64,000 nt of DNA from positions 1,963,075 through 2,027,074 of the forward strand of contig CP051546.1 in NCBI GenBank assembly GCA_012837155.1, read 5' to 3'. Origin of the DNA: Flavobacterium sp. GTDB taxonomy: Bacteria; Bacteroidota; Bacteroidia; Flavobacteriales; Flavobacteriaceae. Positions 18,257 through 29,886 of the stretch are shown one piece after another. Below the pieces are notes generated by a model, which did not search any database, had not been told where the DNA came from, and was given only the letters and a program-made list of their open reading frames with translations. The position numbers and the translations under genes are program-made. Each line of letters starts with the position of its first letter. The first letter of the stretch is position 1.

Positions 18257-20192
18257 ATGCAAAATCAAACCCGAATAGTAATTGAAAATGTTTCGCCACA
18301 AATAGATGGTGGCGTTAATTTTATAAAAAGAGTTGTAGGACAAAAAATAACAGTAACCGCCGATGTTTTTTCTGACGGACATGATATTGTAGAATGCTGT
18401 GTCAAATTTAAACACGAAAGTGAAAAGAAGTGGCAAGAAGTAAGGATGAATCCCAAAGACAATGATGTGTGGACAGCCGAATTTAAAGTAGAGAAACAAG
18501 GTTTTTATTCTTATTTTGTTGAAGGTTGGGTTGATTATGCGCTAAACTGGCAACACGGAACAGAGCGGAAAATTCACGACAATCAGCATGTGAAATCGGA
18601 ATTGCTGGAAGGGGCTGAATATGCAAAATCAGTTTTGAAATTTGCAGATGCTTCGGAGAAAGAATATCTCGAAAAAGTGGCGGTTTATTTTGCCACAGCA
18701 TCTGATTATGACAAGGCTGTTCAAGAAGCAATTTCTATCGATTTGCGACAAATTTTCAAAAATATCCTGTTCGATTTTTAGAAAATAAATCATCAGAATT
18801 GAAAGTTTATGTAGATAGAAAAAAAGCATTATTCAGTACTTGGTATGAATTTTTTCCTCGTTCAGCTTCTGCCGAAGAAGGAAAACACGGCACTTTTAAA
18901 GATTGCGAAAGATTATTGCCAAGAGTGGCTTCGATGGGTTTTGACACCTTATATTTTCCTCCGATTCATCCCATAGGCGAAGTGAATCGAAAGGGAAAAA
19001 ACATGCTACTACTGCAAATCCTGGCGATGTAGGTTCGCCTTGGGGAATTGGCTCTCAATATGGAGGTCATAAATCCACACATCCCCAATTAGGAAGTATC
19101 GCTGATTTTAAATCCTTAGTCAAAAAGGCAAAAAAATTAGGAATAGAAGTTGCCATGGATTACGCACTTCAAGCTGCTCCAGATCATCCTTATGTAAAAG
19201 AATTTCCTCAGTGGTTCAAGTGGCGACCGGATGGAACGGTGCAATATGCTGAAAATCCTCCCAAAAAATACCAAGATATTCAGCCTATTTATTTTGAAAG
19301 TAGCGACTGGAAAAACTTATGGAAAGAACTATTGGAAGTGGCGTTATTTTGGATTGAGGAATGTGATGTTAAAATTTTTAGAGTCGATAATCCACATACA
19401 AAACCATTCTTCTTTTGGGGCTGGTTAATTGCAGAGATTAAGAAGAAACATCCAGACGTATTGTTTTTAGCAGAAGCTTTCACGCGTCCAAAAATCATGA
19501 ATGAACTCGCAAAACAAGGATTTACGCAATCCTATACATATTTTACTTGGAGAAATTCTAAAAAAGAATTGATAGAATATGTCGAGGAATTAACTCAAAC
19601 GGAGCAAAAAGAATTTTATAGACCTAATTTTTGGCCCAACACGCCAGACATTAATCCTTATGCTTTGCAGAGTGGGAATGAATCTGTTCATCTGCAAAAA
19701 TATTTCTTGGCAGCAACATTGAGTTCTAGTGTTGGAATTTACGGACCTGTTTTTGAATATATGGTTTCTACACCAATGGCGCCAGGAAAAGAGGAATATT
19801 TAGATTCTGAAAAATATGAATATTATCAATGGGACTGGGACAAAAAAAATAAGATTACAACATTAATTACTCGTATTAATACGATTAGAAATGAGCAGAC
19901 CTCGCTTCAACAAACGAACAATATTGTTTTTTGTGAAACGAATAATGAGCAAATTTTGGCTTATTACAAGTTTGATGAAGATAGGCAAAACGAGACCTTA
20001 ATGATTGTAAATCTAGATGCATTTAATAAAATTCAGGCTATGGTAAGACTTCCAATCGATTTGTGGAAAGGAATTCCTATTCAAGTTACCGATTTAATTA
20101 CAGGCAATACCTATGTTTGGGACAAAGAATGGAATTTTGTAGAACTTTCCCATGAATTGCCTTTTCATTTGTTTAAAATCCAACGATTATAA
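18257..20192 (+). CDS. glgE: Alpha-1,4-glucan:maltose-1-phosphate maltosyltransferase GlgE (frameshifted)
   Basis: GH13_3 enzyme that extends alpha-glucan with maltosyl units from maltose-1-phosphate. The N-terminal domain shows the DUF3416-like VFSDGHDIVECCVKF. The barrel shows FSTWYEFFPRSAS, LYFPPIHPIGEVNRKGKNN, the nucleophile Asp in KIFRVDNPHTKP and the acid/base Glu in FLAEAFTRP. An A is missing near 18751 and another near 19003; repair gives 645 residues, normal for the family. The usual partners that make maltose-1-phosphate (TreS, maltokinase) are not in this window. Confidence 0.92.
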
Positions 20193-20314
20193 AAAGGACA
20201 AAAGAATGAAGTTGAATTTCAAAGGTTCGATTAAAATTTAAAGAAAAGGATAAAAATCTCTCGACTGCTTTGGAAGAGACAAAAAGAGAGCAACAAAATT
20301 ATATTCATAAAAAA

Positions 20315-22218
20315 ATGAGCAACGTACAACCATATTCCCTTTTTACTGATTTTGATATTGATTTATTCAAAGCAGGAAAACATTTCAGATTATACGAAAA
20401 ACTTGGTGCACATCTTATCGAAGTAAATGGTGTTAAAGGTGTTTATTTTGCCGTTTGGGCACCATCAGCCCGAACGGTTTCTGTGGTTGGGGATTTTAAC
20501 TATTGGATTCAAGGAGAACATCAATTGCAAGTGCGTTGGGATTCATCCGGAATTTGGGAAGGATTTATTCCTGGCATTGAAAAAGGAGTGACTTATAAAT
20601 ACAAAATACAATCTAACAATGGAGGGATTATTACCGAAAAAGCGGATCCCTTTGCTTTATATTGTGAGCATCCACCACATACTGCATCTGTAATTTGGGA
20701 TTTAAATTACGAATGGAAAGACAAAAAATGGATGGAAACACGTAAGGAACATAATGATTTAAACAAACCCTATTCGGTTTACGAAGTGCATTTAGGCTCT
20801 TGGAAACGAAATGCCGAAGGGAAATTTTTGACGTACTTAGAATTAGCCGAAGACTTGGTCAATTATGTCAAAGAAACTGGATTTACTCATGTTGAGTTTA
20901 TGCCTATAATGGAATATCCATACGATCCGTCCTGGGGTATCAGTTAATCGGTTATTTTGCACCAACTTCCCGTTTTGGAAAACCACAGGATTTTATGGTT
21001 TTAGTCGATAAACTGCATCAAGCAGGAATTGGAGTAATCTTAGATTGGGTTCCTTCTCACTTTCCAGATGACGCACACGGTCTCGGTTTTTTTGACGGTT
21101 CAAATCTTTTCGAACATCCAGACCGCAGAAAAGGCTATCATCCTGATTGGAAAAGTTTAGTTTTTAATTACGGACGGAATGAAGTGAGAGCCTTTTTGAT
21201 AAGTAATGCTATTTTTTGGTTGCAACAATACCATGTAGACGGACTTCGAGTAGATGCGGTTGCTTCCATGCTCTATTTGGATTATTCTAGAAAATACGGA
21301 GAATGGGAACCAAATATCTATGGTGGCAGAGAAAATCTAGATACGATAAGCTTCTTGAAAGATTTTAATGAAGCTGTTTACTCAAATTTTGAAGGAATTC
21401 AGACTATTGCAGAGGAAAGTACTTCTTTTCCAATGGTTTCAAGACCTACTTTTGATGGAGGATTAGGATTCGGGATGAAATGGATGATGGGTTGGATGCA
21501 CGATACTTTAGAATATTTTAAAAAAGAAACAGTATATCGGAAATACCATCAAAATGATTTGACTTTTTCGATGACTTATGCCTTTTCTGAAAATTTTATG
21601 TTACCACTTTCTCACGATGAAGTGGTGTATGGCAAAAAATCTATTGCAGGAAGAATGCCAGGCGACGAATGGCAAAAATTCGCCAATTTACGACTGCTTT
21701 ATGGGTATATGTTCACGCATCCCGGTACAAAATTATTGTTTATGGGAAATGAATTTGGGCAAAGTGCTGAATGGAATTTTGAAGGAAGTTTAGATTGGCA
21801 TTTATTACAATTTGGGTTTCACGAAGGGATCAAAAAAACAATAACCGATTTGAATGCGTTATACAAATCGTATCCAGCATTGCACGAAAAACAGTTTAGT
21901 CCAGAAGGATTCGAATGGATTAGCTACTCGGATCATCAAAATGCTGTAATGTCTTTCATTCGAAAAGGGAACAAACCAAAAGACGATTTGGTCGTTGTTT
22001 GCAATTTTACTCCTGTTGTGAGACCAAATTACCGTATTGGTTTGCCTAAAAAAGGAAAAATTATAGAAATTTTCAATAGTGATGCAACCATTTATGGAGG
22101 CAGCGGGGTTGTCAATCAAAACAAATTAACTGCCGAAGCATCGCCTTATGACGGCAAGGAATATTCGATTGAATTGCTTTTACCTCCTTTGAGCGTAACG
22201 GTATATGCGTTTTTATAA
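20315..22218 (+). CDS. glgB: 1,4-alpha-glucan branching enzyme GlgB (frameshifted)
   Basis: Introduces alpha-1,6 branches into glycogen. CBM48 domain near residues 35-120 ([20 protein letters not shown]), then a GH13 barrel with nucleophile Asp in [12 protein letters not shown], acid/base Glu in [10 protein letters not shown] and the late [12 protein letters not shown]. The ATG at 20315 is preferred over the in-frame TTG at 20270 because [15 protein letters not shown] fits the family start. A T is missing near 20938 ([15 protein letters not shown] on repair), giving 634 residues. Confidence 0.94.
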
Positions 22219-22421
22219 AATCAAATTTACTTGAATACTCTATTCCATTTTTCAGCTTTTTGCTGCAAGGTAAAAATCTAAAAAATGGCATGGGTGTTTC
22301 TTGTTTTTGAGGCAGTTAATTACAACGTTTTCGTTAATAATACCAATATTTATATAGGCTTAAAAAGTATTTTTGTATTTTTGGCAACCAAAAAATTAAG
22401 ATTAAATTTAGCACACAAGAA

Positions 22422-24818
22422 ATGATTACAAATACAGAATTAGAATATAAAGGAGACTTATATCCTTCGAAAATAATTACTTACAAACACGAAGTAGATT
22501 CGGGTGTGTTTTATACTGATAACAGCGTAATTTTGAAATTAACCGTTTTAAGAGATAGCTTAATTCGGTTTAGATATACTGCAAAAGGGTATTTTTCAAA
22601 TGATTTTTCGTATGCCATTGATAAAGGCCATTCGCACGGATATAATTTTTTAGAAGTTACTGAAAAAGAGGATTACTACCAAGTAAAAACCAGTAAAGTA
22701 CAATGTAGAATTCAAAAAGCAGATATGAGAGTATCTATTTTTGATTTAAAAGAAAATGTCATCTTAGAGGACGAATTGGGTTTTCATTGGGAGGAAAGCT
22801 ACGAATATGGAGGCAATATCATTAAAATGAGTAAGGCTTCAAAAGATGGCGAATGTTTTTATGGTCTTGGAGATAAAGCAACCCAGCTAAATTTGAAAGG
22901 AAAACGCCTAGAAAATTTTGCCACAGATCAATATGCTTTTAGCAAAGATCAAGACCCATTATACAAGGTAGTTCCCTTTTATATTGGGCTTCAAAACAAG
23001 CAATCCTATGGAATTTTCTTTGATAATACGTTCCGAACTTTTTTTGATTTTTGTAGCGAAAGAAGAAATGTGACCAGCTTTTGGGCAGAAGGTGGGGAGA
23101 TGAATTATTATTTTATCTATGGGCCACAAATGCAGGATGTAGTAACTACCTATACGGACTTAACAGGAAAACCAGAACTGCCACCACTTTGGGCATTGGG
23201 TTATCATCAATGCAAATGGAGTTATTTTCCAGAAAGTAATGTAAAAGAAATTACAGCCAAATTTAGAGAATTACAAATTCCTTGTGATGCGATTTATTTA
23301 GATATTGATTACATGGAAGGTTTTCGTTGTTTTACTTGGAACAAAGACTATTTTCCTGACCCAAAACGAATGGTCGCAGAATTAGCCGAAGATGGGTTTA
23401 AAACCGTTGTAATCATTGATCCAGGAATAAAAATCGATACCGAATACTCGGTATATAAAGAAGCATTAGAAAAAGATTATTTTGCAAACGAGCCGATGGG
23501 CCTTATATGAAAGGAAAAGTATGGCCAGGCGAATGCAATTTCCCAGATTATACGAACCCTGAAGTTAGAGAATGGTGGGCAGGATTGTTTAAGGAATTAA
23601 TTTCAGATATTGGCGTAAAAGGGGTTTGGAACGATATGAATGAACCTGCTGTGATGGAAGTTCCTAACAAAACTTTTCCAATGGATGTGCGCCATAATTA
23701 TGATGGAAATCCTTGTAGCCATAGGAAAGCACACAATATTTACGGAACACAAATGGCAAGAGCTACATATCATGGTGTGAAAAGATTTGCCTATCCAAAA
23801 CGTCCTTTCATCATTACACGCTCTGCTTATTCTGGAGCACAACGCTACACGTCTTCTTGGACGGGTGACAACGTGGCGTCATGGGAGCATTTATGGATTG
23901 CCAATATACAAATACAACGAATGTGTATTTCCGGAATGGGATTTACAGGTTCTGATATTGGAGGATTTGCAGAGCAACCCTCGGGCGAATTATATGCACG
24001 TTGGATTCAATTGGGCGTTTTTCATCCATTTTGCAGAACGCATTCTTCTGGCGATCACGGCAATCAGGAACCTTGGGCTTTTGATGATGAAGTGATTGAC
24101 ATTACTCGAAAGTTTGTGAACTTACGCTATCAATTATTACCCTATTTATATACCATGTTTGGCAATATATCGAAGAAGGAATTCCCATGCTGAAACCATT
24201 GGTTTATTATGACCAAGAGGATGTTCAAACGCATTATCGAAATGATGAATTTATTTTTGGAAATCAAATTTTGGTTTGTCCCATTTTAGAACCTAATTCT
24301 TTGGGACGAAGAATGTATATTCCAAGAGGGCAATGGTATAATTACTGGACAAATGAATTGGTCAATGGAGGAAAAGAAGTTTGGATCGATACTAAATTTG
24401 ACCAAATTCCAATTTTTGTCAAAGCAGGTGCCGTAATTCCTAAATATCCAGTACAGCAATATGTAGGCGAATTAGATTTTGATGAGTTGACATTAGAGGT
24501 TTATTACAAAGAAGGAAAGGAAAAATCGGTGGTTTATGAAGATGCTCAAGATGGTTATGATTACAAAAAGGGAAGGTATAGCTTTTTATCATTTCAAACC
24601 ATTGGAAAGGAAAAAGAACTTATTATTCAGCTGCATAAAGAGGGAAAATACGATACAAATTATTCCAAATATAAATAAATCTTTTTGGATTGCCGTTTAA
24701 GGTTAAAGAAATTGAAATTGATAATGAAAAATTATCATTTGATAAAAAAGCATTCGATAAAGAAAATTATCTAATTGTTGACAAAGAATTTACCGAGTTA
24801 CACATCATTGGAAAATAA
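22422..24818 (+). CDS. GH31 alpha-glucosidase (frameshifted)
   Basis: Retaining alpha-glucosidase/alpha-glycosidase, likely processing maltodextrins or glycogen-derived oligosaccharides. N-terminal beta-sandwich, then a barrel with nucleophile Asp in GVWNDMNEPAVME and acid/base Asp in SWTGDNVASWEHL, then C-terminal beta domains. No signal peptide is seen, so it is probably cytoplasmic. Three one-base losses (near 23481, 24162 and 24671) are all in T or A runs; repair gives 799 residues ending LIVDKEFTELHIIGK. Two tandem TATTTTTG -7-like boxes lie at 22368-22383, though no TTG is at the right distance. Confidence 0.92.
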
Positions 24819-24866
24819 GCTATAAATCATGATTTTGTATCTGTTTAATTCGTTTAGTTAGGAAAG

Positions 24867-24908
24867 GAGCATGACCGATAAAAATCAATAAATATCAGCA
24901 CATGAAAA
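24867..24908 (+). repeat. Leader repeat shared with the gene at 53.7 kb (copy 1)
   Basis: Forty-three bases that run into the ATG and first codons of the peptidase gene match 53722-53764 with four differences, all transitions. The common core is ATAAAAATCAATAAATAT followed by CA(G/A)CACATG-like bases. Confidence 0.65.
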
Positions 24909-25719
24909 AAAATAAAATACTATTTTCGGCAGGCGCATTTTTGTTCATTATATCATGTGCCACAAATCCTTTTACAGGAAAAAAGAATTTAAATTTTGTT
25001 TCAAACGATCAATTATTTCCTTCCTCTTTTCAACAATATGGCACCTTCATAAAGGAAAATAAGCTAATATCTGGAACTGCCGATGCTAAAAGAGTCGAAT
25101 CAGTAGGGACTAAAATTAAAACAGCAGCCGAGCGTTGGCTTGCTGCCAATGGACAGGCTGGATATTTAAAGGATTATCAGTGGAATTATAAATTAATAGA
25201 CAGCAAAGAAGTTAACGCATGGTGTATGCCAGGAGGAAAAATAGTTGTTTATTCGGGTATTTTACCAATTGCAAAAGACGATGCAGGTTTGGCGACAGTA
25301 ATGGGACATGAGGTTTCTCATGCTTTGGCTAATCACGGAGCACAAAGAATGAGCGCCGCTCAATTGCAACAAATTGGAGCAGTTGGTGTTGCTGTTGCAA
25401 CAGGAAATCAGAGTGCAGAGACCCAAGAAATGTGGCAACGGTATTATGGAATTGGCTCTCAAGTAGGAGTGATGCTCCCTTTTAGTAGAAGCCATGAAAG
25501 CGAAGCCGATAAATAGGACTAACATTAATGGCAATTGCGGGATATAATCCTGAGCAGGCAATCGTATTTTGGGGAAGAATGGCGGCTAATTCTGGAGGAA
25601 ATAAACCTCCTGAATTTCTTAGCACACACCCAGCAGATGCGACCAGAATTGCCAATCTTAAAAAATTGATTCCCGAAGCTAAAGCTGAAGCATTAAAATT
25701 TGGAGTTGTTTTTAAATAA
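24902..25719 (+). CDS. M48 family metallopeptidase, lipoprotein (frameshifted)
   Basis: Zinc endopeptidase related to LoiP/BepA-type periplasmic quality-control proteases. Signal peptide with lipobox Cys in [17 protein letters not shown]. Zinc motif HEVSH in [19 protein letters not shown], and the third ligand in [10 protein letters not shown]. The frame breaks near 25512 (one A lost); repair gives [19 protein letters not shown] and 272 residues, standard for the family. A strong terminator follows. The leader resembles that of an unrelated gene at 53.7 kb. Confidence 0.92.
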
Positions 25720-25742
25720 TTAGCAGTATAACTAAATTCACT

Positions 25743-25781
25743 AATAAATCCGTCCTCTTACTTGAATAGGACGGATTTATT
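25743..25781. terminator. Bidirectional terminator between M48 peptidase and gamma-lyase genes
   Basis: Perfect 14-bp stem AATAAATCCGTCCT/AGGACGGATTTATT (25743-25756, 25768-25781) between convergent genes, with A and T runs on the two sides. Confidence 0.85.
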
Positions 25782-25794
25782 ATTTTAAAATAAA

Positions 25795-26994
25795 CTACAA
25801 AATTTCAAGTTCAATCATACACTCTTTCATCATTTGGTAGGTTCTTTCGATATTGTTGTCTAAGCCAACAGAAAAGCGAATTAAACCATCTGTTAAACCC
25901 ATCGCCACTTGTTCTTCTAAAGGAATTTCGCTAGATGTAGAAGTTCCCGGCGCGCTAAATAAGGTTTTATAAAAACCTAAACTCACGGCTAAATATCCTA
26001 GTTTTCTACTTTGCATCAACTCCATCAGTTTATTGGCTTTATCCAAAGTTCCAACATCCAAAGTCATCATTCCTCCAAATCCATATTCGGGATTAATCAT
26101 CGAGGCATACAAATTATGACCCGAATGGCTTTTCAAACCAGGATAAACAACTTTTAAACCGTCATTTTCAAAACGCTCAGCTAAATATACCGCATTATGA
26201 CTGTGTTGTTTCATTCGGATGTGCAAAGTTCTTAGATTTTTCATCACGCTCGCTGAACGGAAACTATCCATTGTTGGGCCAAGAAGCATACTCGCACCAT
26301 GATTTACATTTTTCAAACTATCAATAAATTCTTGTGAAGCACAAGTCACTCCGCCAAGTGTATCGCTACTTCCGTTGATGTATTTTGTTAGACTGTGAAG
26401 AACAATATCGGCACCTAATTTTGCAGGAGAAACGGATAAAGGCGAAAAAGTATTATCGACCACCAGTTTTATATTGTGTTTTTTTGCAATTTTTGCCAAA
26501 CTGGCAATATCGGCGATTTCGAGCAAAGGATTGCTCACGGTTTCGCAATACAAAACTTTGGTATCAGGCGTGATTGCCGCTTCGACCTTGTCTATTTTTG
26601 TAATGTCGACAAAACTGGTTTTGATGCCTAATCGGGGACTGAAATTCTTCAAAAAAGCATAGGTACCACCATAAATTGTTCGGCTCGAGACAATATGATC
26701 ACCAGATCCACACAATTGTAAAAATACAGGTGTAATTGCTCCCATTCCTGAGGCGGCAACATTAGCTGCTTCGGTATTTTCCATCGCTGCTAGTGCTTGA
26801 CCCAAATACAAATTGCTAGGCGAGGAATGTCTCGAATACAAATAGCAACCATCGGCATTGCCTTCGAAAGTGTCAAACATAGTTTTTGCTGATAAAAAGG
26901 TATAAGTTGAACTATCAGAAATAGACGGATTTACACCTCCAAATTCGCCAAAATATTGCAAATCTTGAATCTCGTCGGCTGGATTGAATTTCAT
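25795..26994 (-). CDS. Cys/Met metabolism PLP enzyme, probably methionine gamma-lyase
   Basis: Fold-type I PLP enzyme of the trans-sulfuration family (399 residues, intact). The PLP lysine lies in VLHSLTKYINGSSDTLGG; other signatures are YSRHSSPSNLYLGQALAAME, NVAASGMGAI and VVDNTFSPL. Candidates are methionine gamma-lyase, cystathionine gamma-lyase or gamma-synthase; the sequence alone does not decide. A divergent Lrp/AsnC regulator starts 180 bases away, so the enzyme is probably controlled by an amino acid signal, which favours a catabolic role. Confidence 0.85.
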   Translation of the reverse strand: MKFNPADEIQDLQYFGEFGGVNPSISDSSTYTFLSAKTMFDTFEGNADGCYLYSRHSSPSNLYLGQALAAMENTEAANVAASGMGAITPVFLQLCGSGDHIVSSRTIYGGTYAFLKNFSPRLGIKTSFVDITKIDKVEAAITPDTKVLYCETVSNPLLEIADIASLAKIAKKHNIKLVVDNTFSPLSVSPAKLGADIVLHSLTKYINGSSDTLGGVTCASQEFIDSLKNVNHGASMLLGPTMDSFRSASVMKNLRTLHIRMKQHSHNAVYLAERFENDGLKVVYPGLKSHSGHNLYASMINPEYGFGGMMTLDVGTLDKANKLMELMQSRKLGYLAVSLGFYKTLFSAPGTSTSSEIPLEEQVAMGLTDGLIRFSVGLDNNIERTYQMMKECMIELEIL

Positions 26995-27077
26995 TGTATT
27001 TGGTTTTTAAGATTGATAATACAAATTTCAATTTTACTAGACTATAAATCAATACTAGTGCAATTATTTAGATAATA

Positions 27078-27095
27078 AAACTATAATTTTAGTTT
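27078..27095. promoter_or_regulatory. Candidate Lrp-type operator
   Basis: An imperfect palindrome AAACTA-N6-TAGTTT lies in the 178-base divergent region between the gamma-lyase and Lrp genes. Lrp/AsnC proteins bind AT-rich palindromes of this kind; the site is a guess from position and symmetry. Confidence 0.35.
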
Positions 27096-27172
27096 AAAAT
27101 AATTTTATTTTCTAAATTAGCTATTAAAATGAATCTATTTTAGATTTTATAGCAACTCAACCCCTCCAGCAA

Positions 27173-27630
27173 ATGACTTTAGATTCGATTGACAAAAAAA
27201 TACTTTTCTTGCTACAAAATGATTGCAAGAAGACAACTAAGGAGCTGTCCTTAAAACTTGATCTCTCAGTAACCGCAGTTTATGAGCGCATCAAAAAATT
27301 AGAAAGAGAAGGTATTATTGACAAATATGTGGTCTTGATTGACCGCTCAAAGGTCGAAAAAGGATTTGTAGTTTTCTGCCATATCAGGCTTGTTCAGCAT
27401 ACCAAAGAGTTTTTGACAAAATTCGAAAGCGATGTCATTAAGCTTAAAGAAGTTATCGAATGCCATCACGTAAGTGGCGATTATGATTATATTCTTAAAA
27501 TTGTTGTCAAGACATGGAGGCGTATCGTGAATTTTTGGTAACCAAGCTGACTACATTAAATCATATTGGCAGTACTCATAGCACTTTTATGATTAGCGAA
27601 GTAAAAAACACTACGGTAATTGAGGTTTAA
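27173..27630 (+). CDS. Lrp/AsnC family transcriptional regulator (frameshifted)
   Basis: Amino-acid-responsive regulator. N-terminal winged helix (LDSIDKKILFLLQNDCKKTT, LSVTAVYERIKKLEREGII) and C-terminal RAM ligand domain (HVSGDYDYILKIVVKDMEAY). A G is missing near 27514; repair restores the last strand and helix ending STFMISEVKNTTVIEV, 152 residues in all. Divergent from the PLP enzyme it most likely regulates. Confidence 0.92.
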
Positions 27631-27943
27631 AATTAAATCTAAAATAGTAACTAAGTAATCGCTATGGTATAATGTCGTATTTTGAAATCTGATAAAATAA
27701 CATAAGTCTTTGATTATAAATAGCTTTTATCACTATTCATTCGTTTGACTTTATGACATTAAAACTTTCGACTTACTTAAACCACTATGGACTTGAAATC
27801 CATATTCCAAAATGAAGTTATTATTTATTCAGTTTTTCATACTTCAAGAAATCCAATAAAAAAGCCGTAATTAAACAAAATTGAAATTGCCCTTGCCATT
27901 TTATTTCTTAATTTTGCAACTCTAAAACAAAAATACATCACTT
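27631..27943. other. Intergenic region, about 310 bases
   Basis: Contains the lpdA promoter near its end and a short inverted repeat TATGGA-N7-TCCATA near 27788. No coding pattern recognised. Confidence 0.6.
27887..27916 (+). promoter_or_regulatory. lpdA promoter, Bacteroidota type
   Basis: TTG (27887-27889) and TAATTTTG (27909-27916) with a 19-base spacer match TTG-N17-23-TAnnTTTG exactly, 27 bases before the ATG. Confidence 0.7.
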
Positions 27944-29346
27944 ATGAGTTCATTTGACGTAGTCATTATAGGTTCTGGTCCAGGCGGATATGTATCAGCA
28001 ATTCGTTGCGCACAATTGGGTTTTAAAACCGCTATTATCGAAAAATATTCTACCCTTGGCGGAACTTGCCTAAATGTGGGTTGTATTCCATCAAAAGCAT
28101 TGCTATCTTCTTCACATCATTATAGCGAAATTGCTCATTTTGCCGAACATGGAATCGAAGTTTCTGGTGAAGTGAAAGTGAATTTAGAGAAAATGATTGC
28201 TCGTAAGCAGGCAGTTGTAGACCAAACGTCGGGTGGTGTAAAATTCCTGATGGATAAAAATAAAATTACCGTCCTTGAAGGAACCGGTTCTTTTGTCGAC
28301 ACAACCCATGTTGCTGTTGCAAAGTCTGACGGAACTTCGGAAACAATTGAGGCTAAAAATATTATAATTGCAACAGGTTCTAAACCATCGTCGCTACCAT
28401 TATTAAAATTGACAAGGAAAGAATCATTACTTCGACTGAGGCTTTGAAACTTAAAGAAGTGCCAAAACACCTTGTTATCATTGGTGGCGGTGTCATTGGA
28501 ATCGAATTAGGACAGGTCTATTTACGATTGGGAGCACAAGTTTCGGTAGTAGAATTTATGGACAGAATTATTCCAGGAATGGATGCTTCATTGTCTAAAG
28601 AATTGACCAAAGTACTCAAAAAACAAGGAATGAAATTCTACGTTTCTCACAAAGTGAAATCGGTAGAACGAAAAGGGGCTACCGTAACCGTTCAAGCCGA
28701 AAATGCAAAAGGAGAAACCATCACTCTTGAAGGTGATTATTCCTTAGTTTCTGTGGGACGTCGTCCTTATACGGATGGGTTGAATGCAGATAAAGCTGGA
28801 GTGAAAATTACGGATAGAGGAATGGTTGAAGTAAACGATCATTTACAAACCAATGTTCCAAATATTTACGCAATTGGCGATGTTGTTCGTGGTGCAATGT
28901 TGGCTCATAAAGCCGAAGAAGAAGGAACCATGGTTGCCGAAATCTTGGCAGGACAAAAACCACATATCAATTATAATTTAATTCCGGGAGTGGTTTATAT
29001 TTGGCCAGAAGTGGCGGCTGTTGGACAAACAGAGGAACAATTAAAGGCTTCGGGCGTAGCATTTAAATCAGGAAGTTTTCCTTTCAAAGCATTAGGAAGA
29101 GCAAGAGCCAGCGGAGATTTAGATGGTTTTGTTAAAATCCTTGCCGATGCAAAAACGGATGAGGTTTTGGGTATTCACATGATTGGTGCTCGTTGTGCCG
29201 ATTTAATAGCCGAAGCCGTAACCGCAATGGAATTTAAAGCATCAGCAGAAGATATTTCGAGAATGAGTCATGCACATCCCACTTTTGCAGAGGCTATAAA
29301 AGAAGCTGCTTTGGCTGCGACGGATAATAGGGCGCTACACGTTTAA
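27944..29346 (+). CDS. lpdA: Dihydrolipoyl dehydrogenase, E3 (frameshifted)
   Basis: Flavoprotein that reoxidises lipoamide in 2-oxoacid dehydrogenase complexes. FAD motif [21 protein letters not shown] (in two parts [21 protein letters not shown]), redox cysteines in GGTCLNVGCIPSK, NAD motif IIGGGVIGIELG and C-terminal His-Glu in SHAHPTFAEA. A T is missing near 28399; repair gives PFIKIDKERIITSTEALK and 467 residues. A second E3 gene lies at 52.2 kb, so the two probably serve different complexes. Confidence 0.95.
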
Positions 29347-29367
29347 TTAGTATAAGTTTAAAAACAG

Positions 29368-29393
29368 AAAACCCGTTCTCTCGAGCGGGTTTT
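29368..29393. terminator. Terminator between lpdA and the DoxX gene
   Basis: Stem AAAACCCG/CGGGTTTT (29368-29375, 29386-29393) with a 10-base loop, placed between convergent genes so it can serve both. Confidence 0.85.
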
Positions 29394-29415
29394 GTTATTG
29401 ATGTGAGAATCTAGA

Positions 29416-29792
29416 TTATTTTAGTGAAAACAAACTTTTATAATTATTCCAATGTTTGTAGATTAAAAAGAAGTTGCCTAGAAATAAGAATATAGAAATT
29501 GGCAAAGCCTGAGGAGTCAGGTAATAATCAAGAAATAAAATGTTTAGTATGATGGGCAAAATTAAAATACTCGTTAGGGTTACATAACAATCAAAACAAA
29601 AGACAGTCCACAAAGAAACTCTACAAATTTTGCTATCGGCATTAAATAGGTTGCAGGAACTAACCCAACATCAAAAGCCTTGAAAGCACTCGTATTTACA
29701 GGTTCTGGCATTAGTTTTAGAAAAAAACCAACCGATACAAAAAGGAGCAAAAAACCAATTAAACTTCGGATAATAATTGTAATTGTTTTCAT
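29416..29792 (-). CDS. DoxX-like small membrane protein (frameshifted)
   Basis: About 125 residues with four hydrophobic segments: IIIRSLIGFLLLFVSVGFFL, YLMPIAKFVEFLCGLSFVL, SILILPIILNILFL and ALPISIFLFLGNFFLI. The pattern and size fit the DoxX family. One A appears missing near 29595, where the two halves join as SFVLNCYVTLTS. Function in these bacteria is not established. Confidence 0.7.
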
Positions 29793-29886
29793 TATTTACA
29801 GTATTAAGGGTTAATTATAACATAAATGTAAAAAAAAATTACTGAAAATTATTGTATTTTTGGTTTTTTTAAAAGCCCTAATTTCA

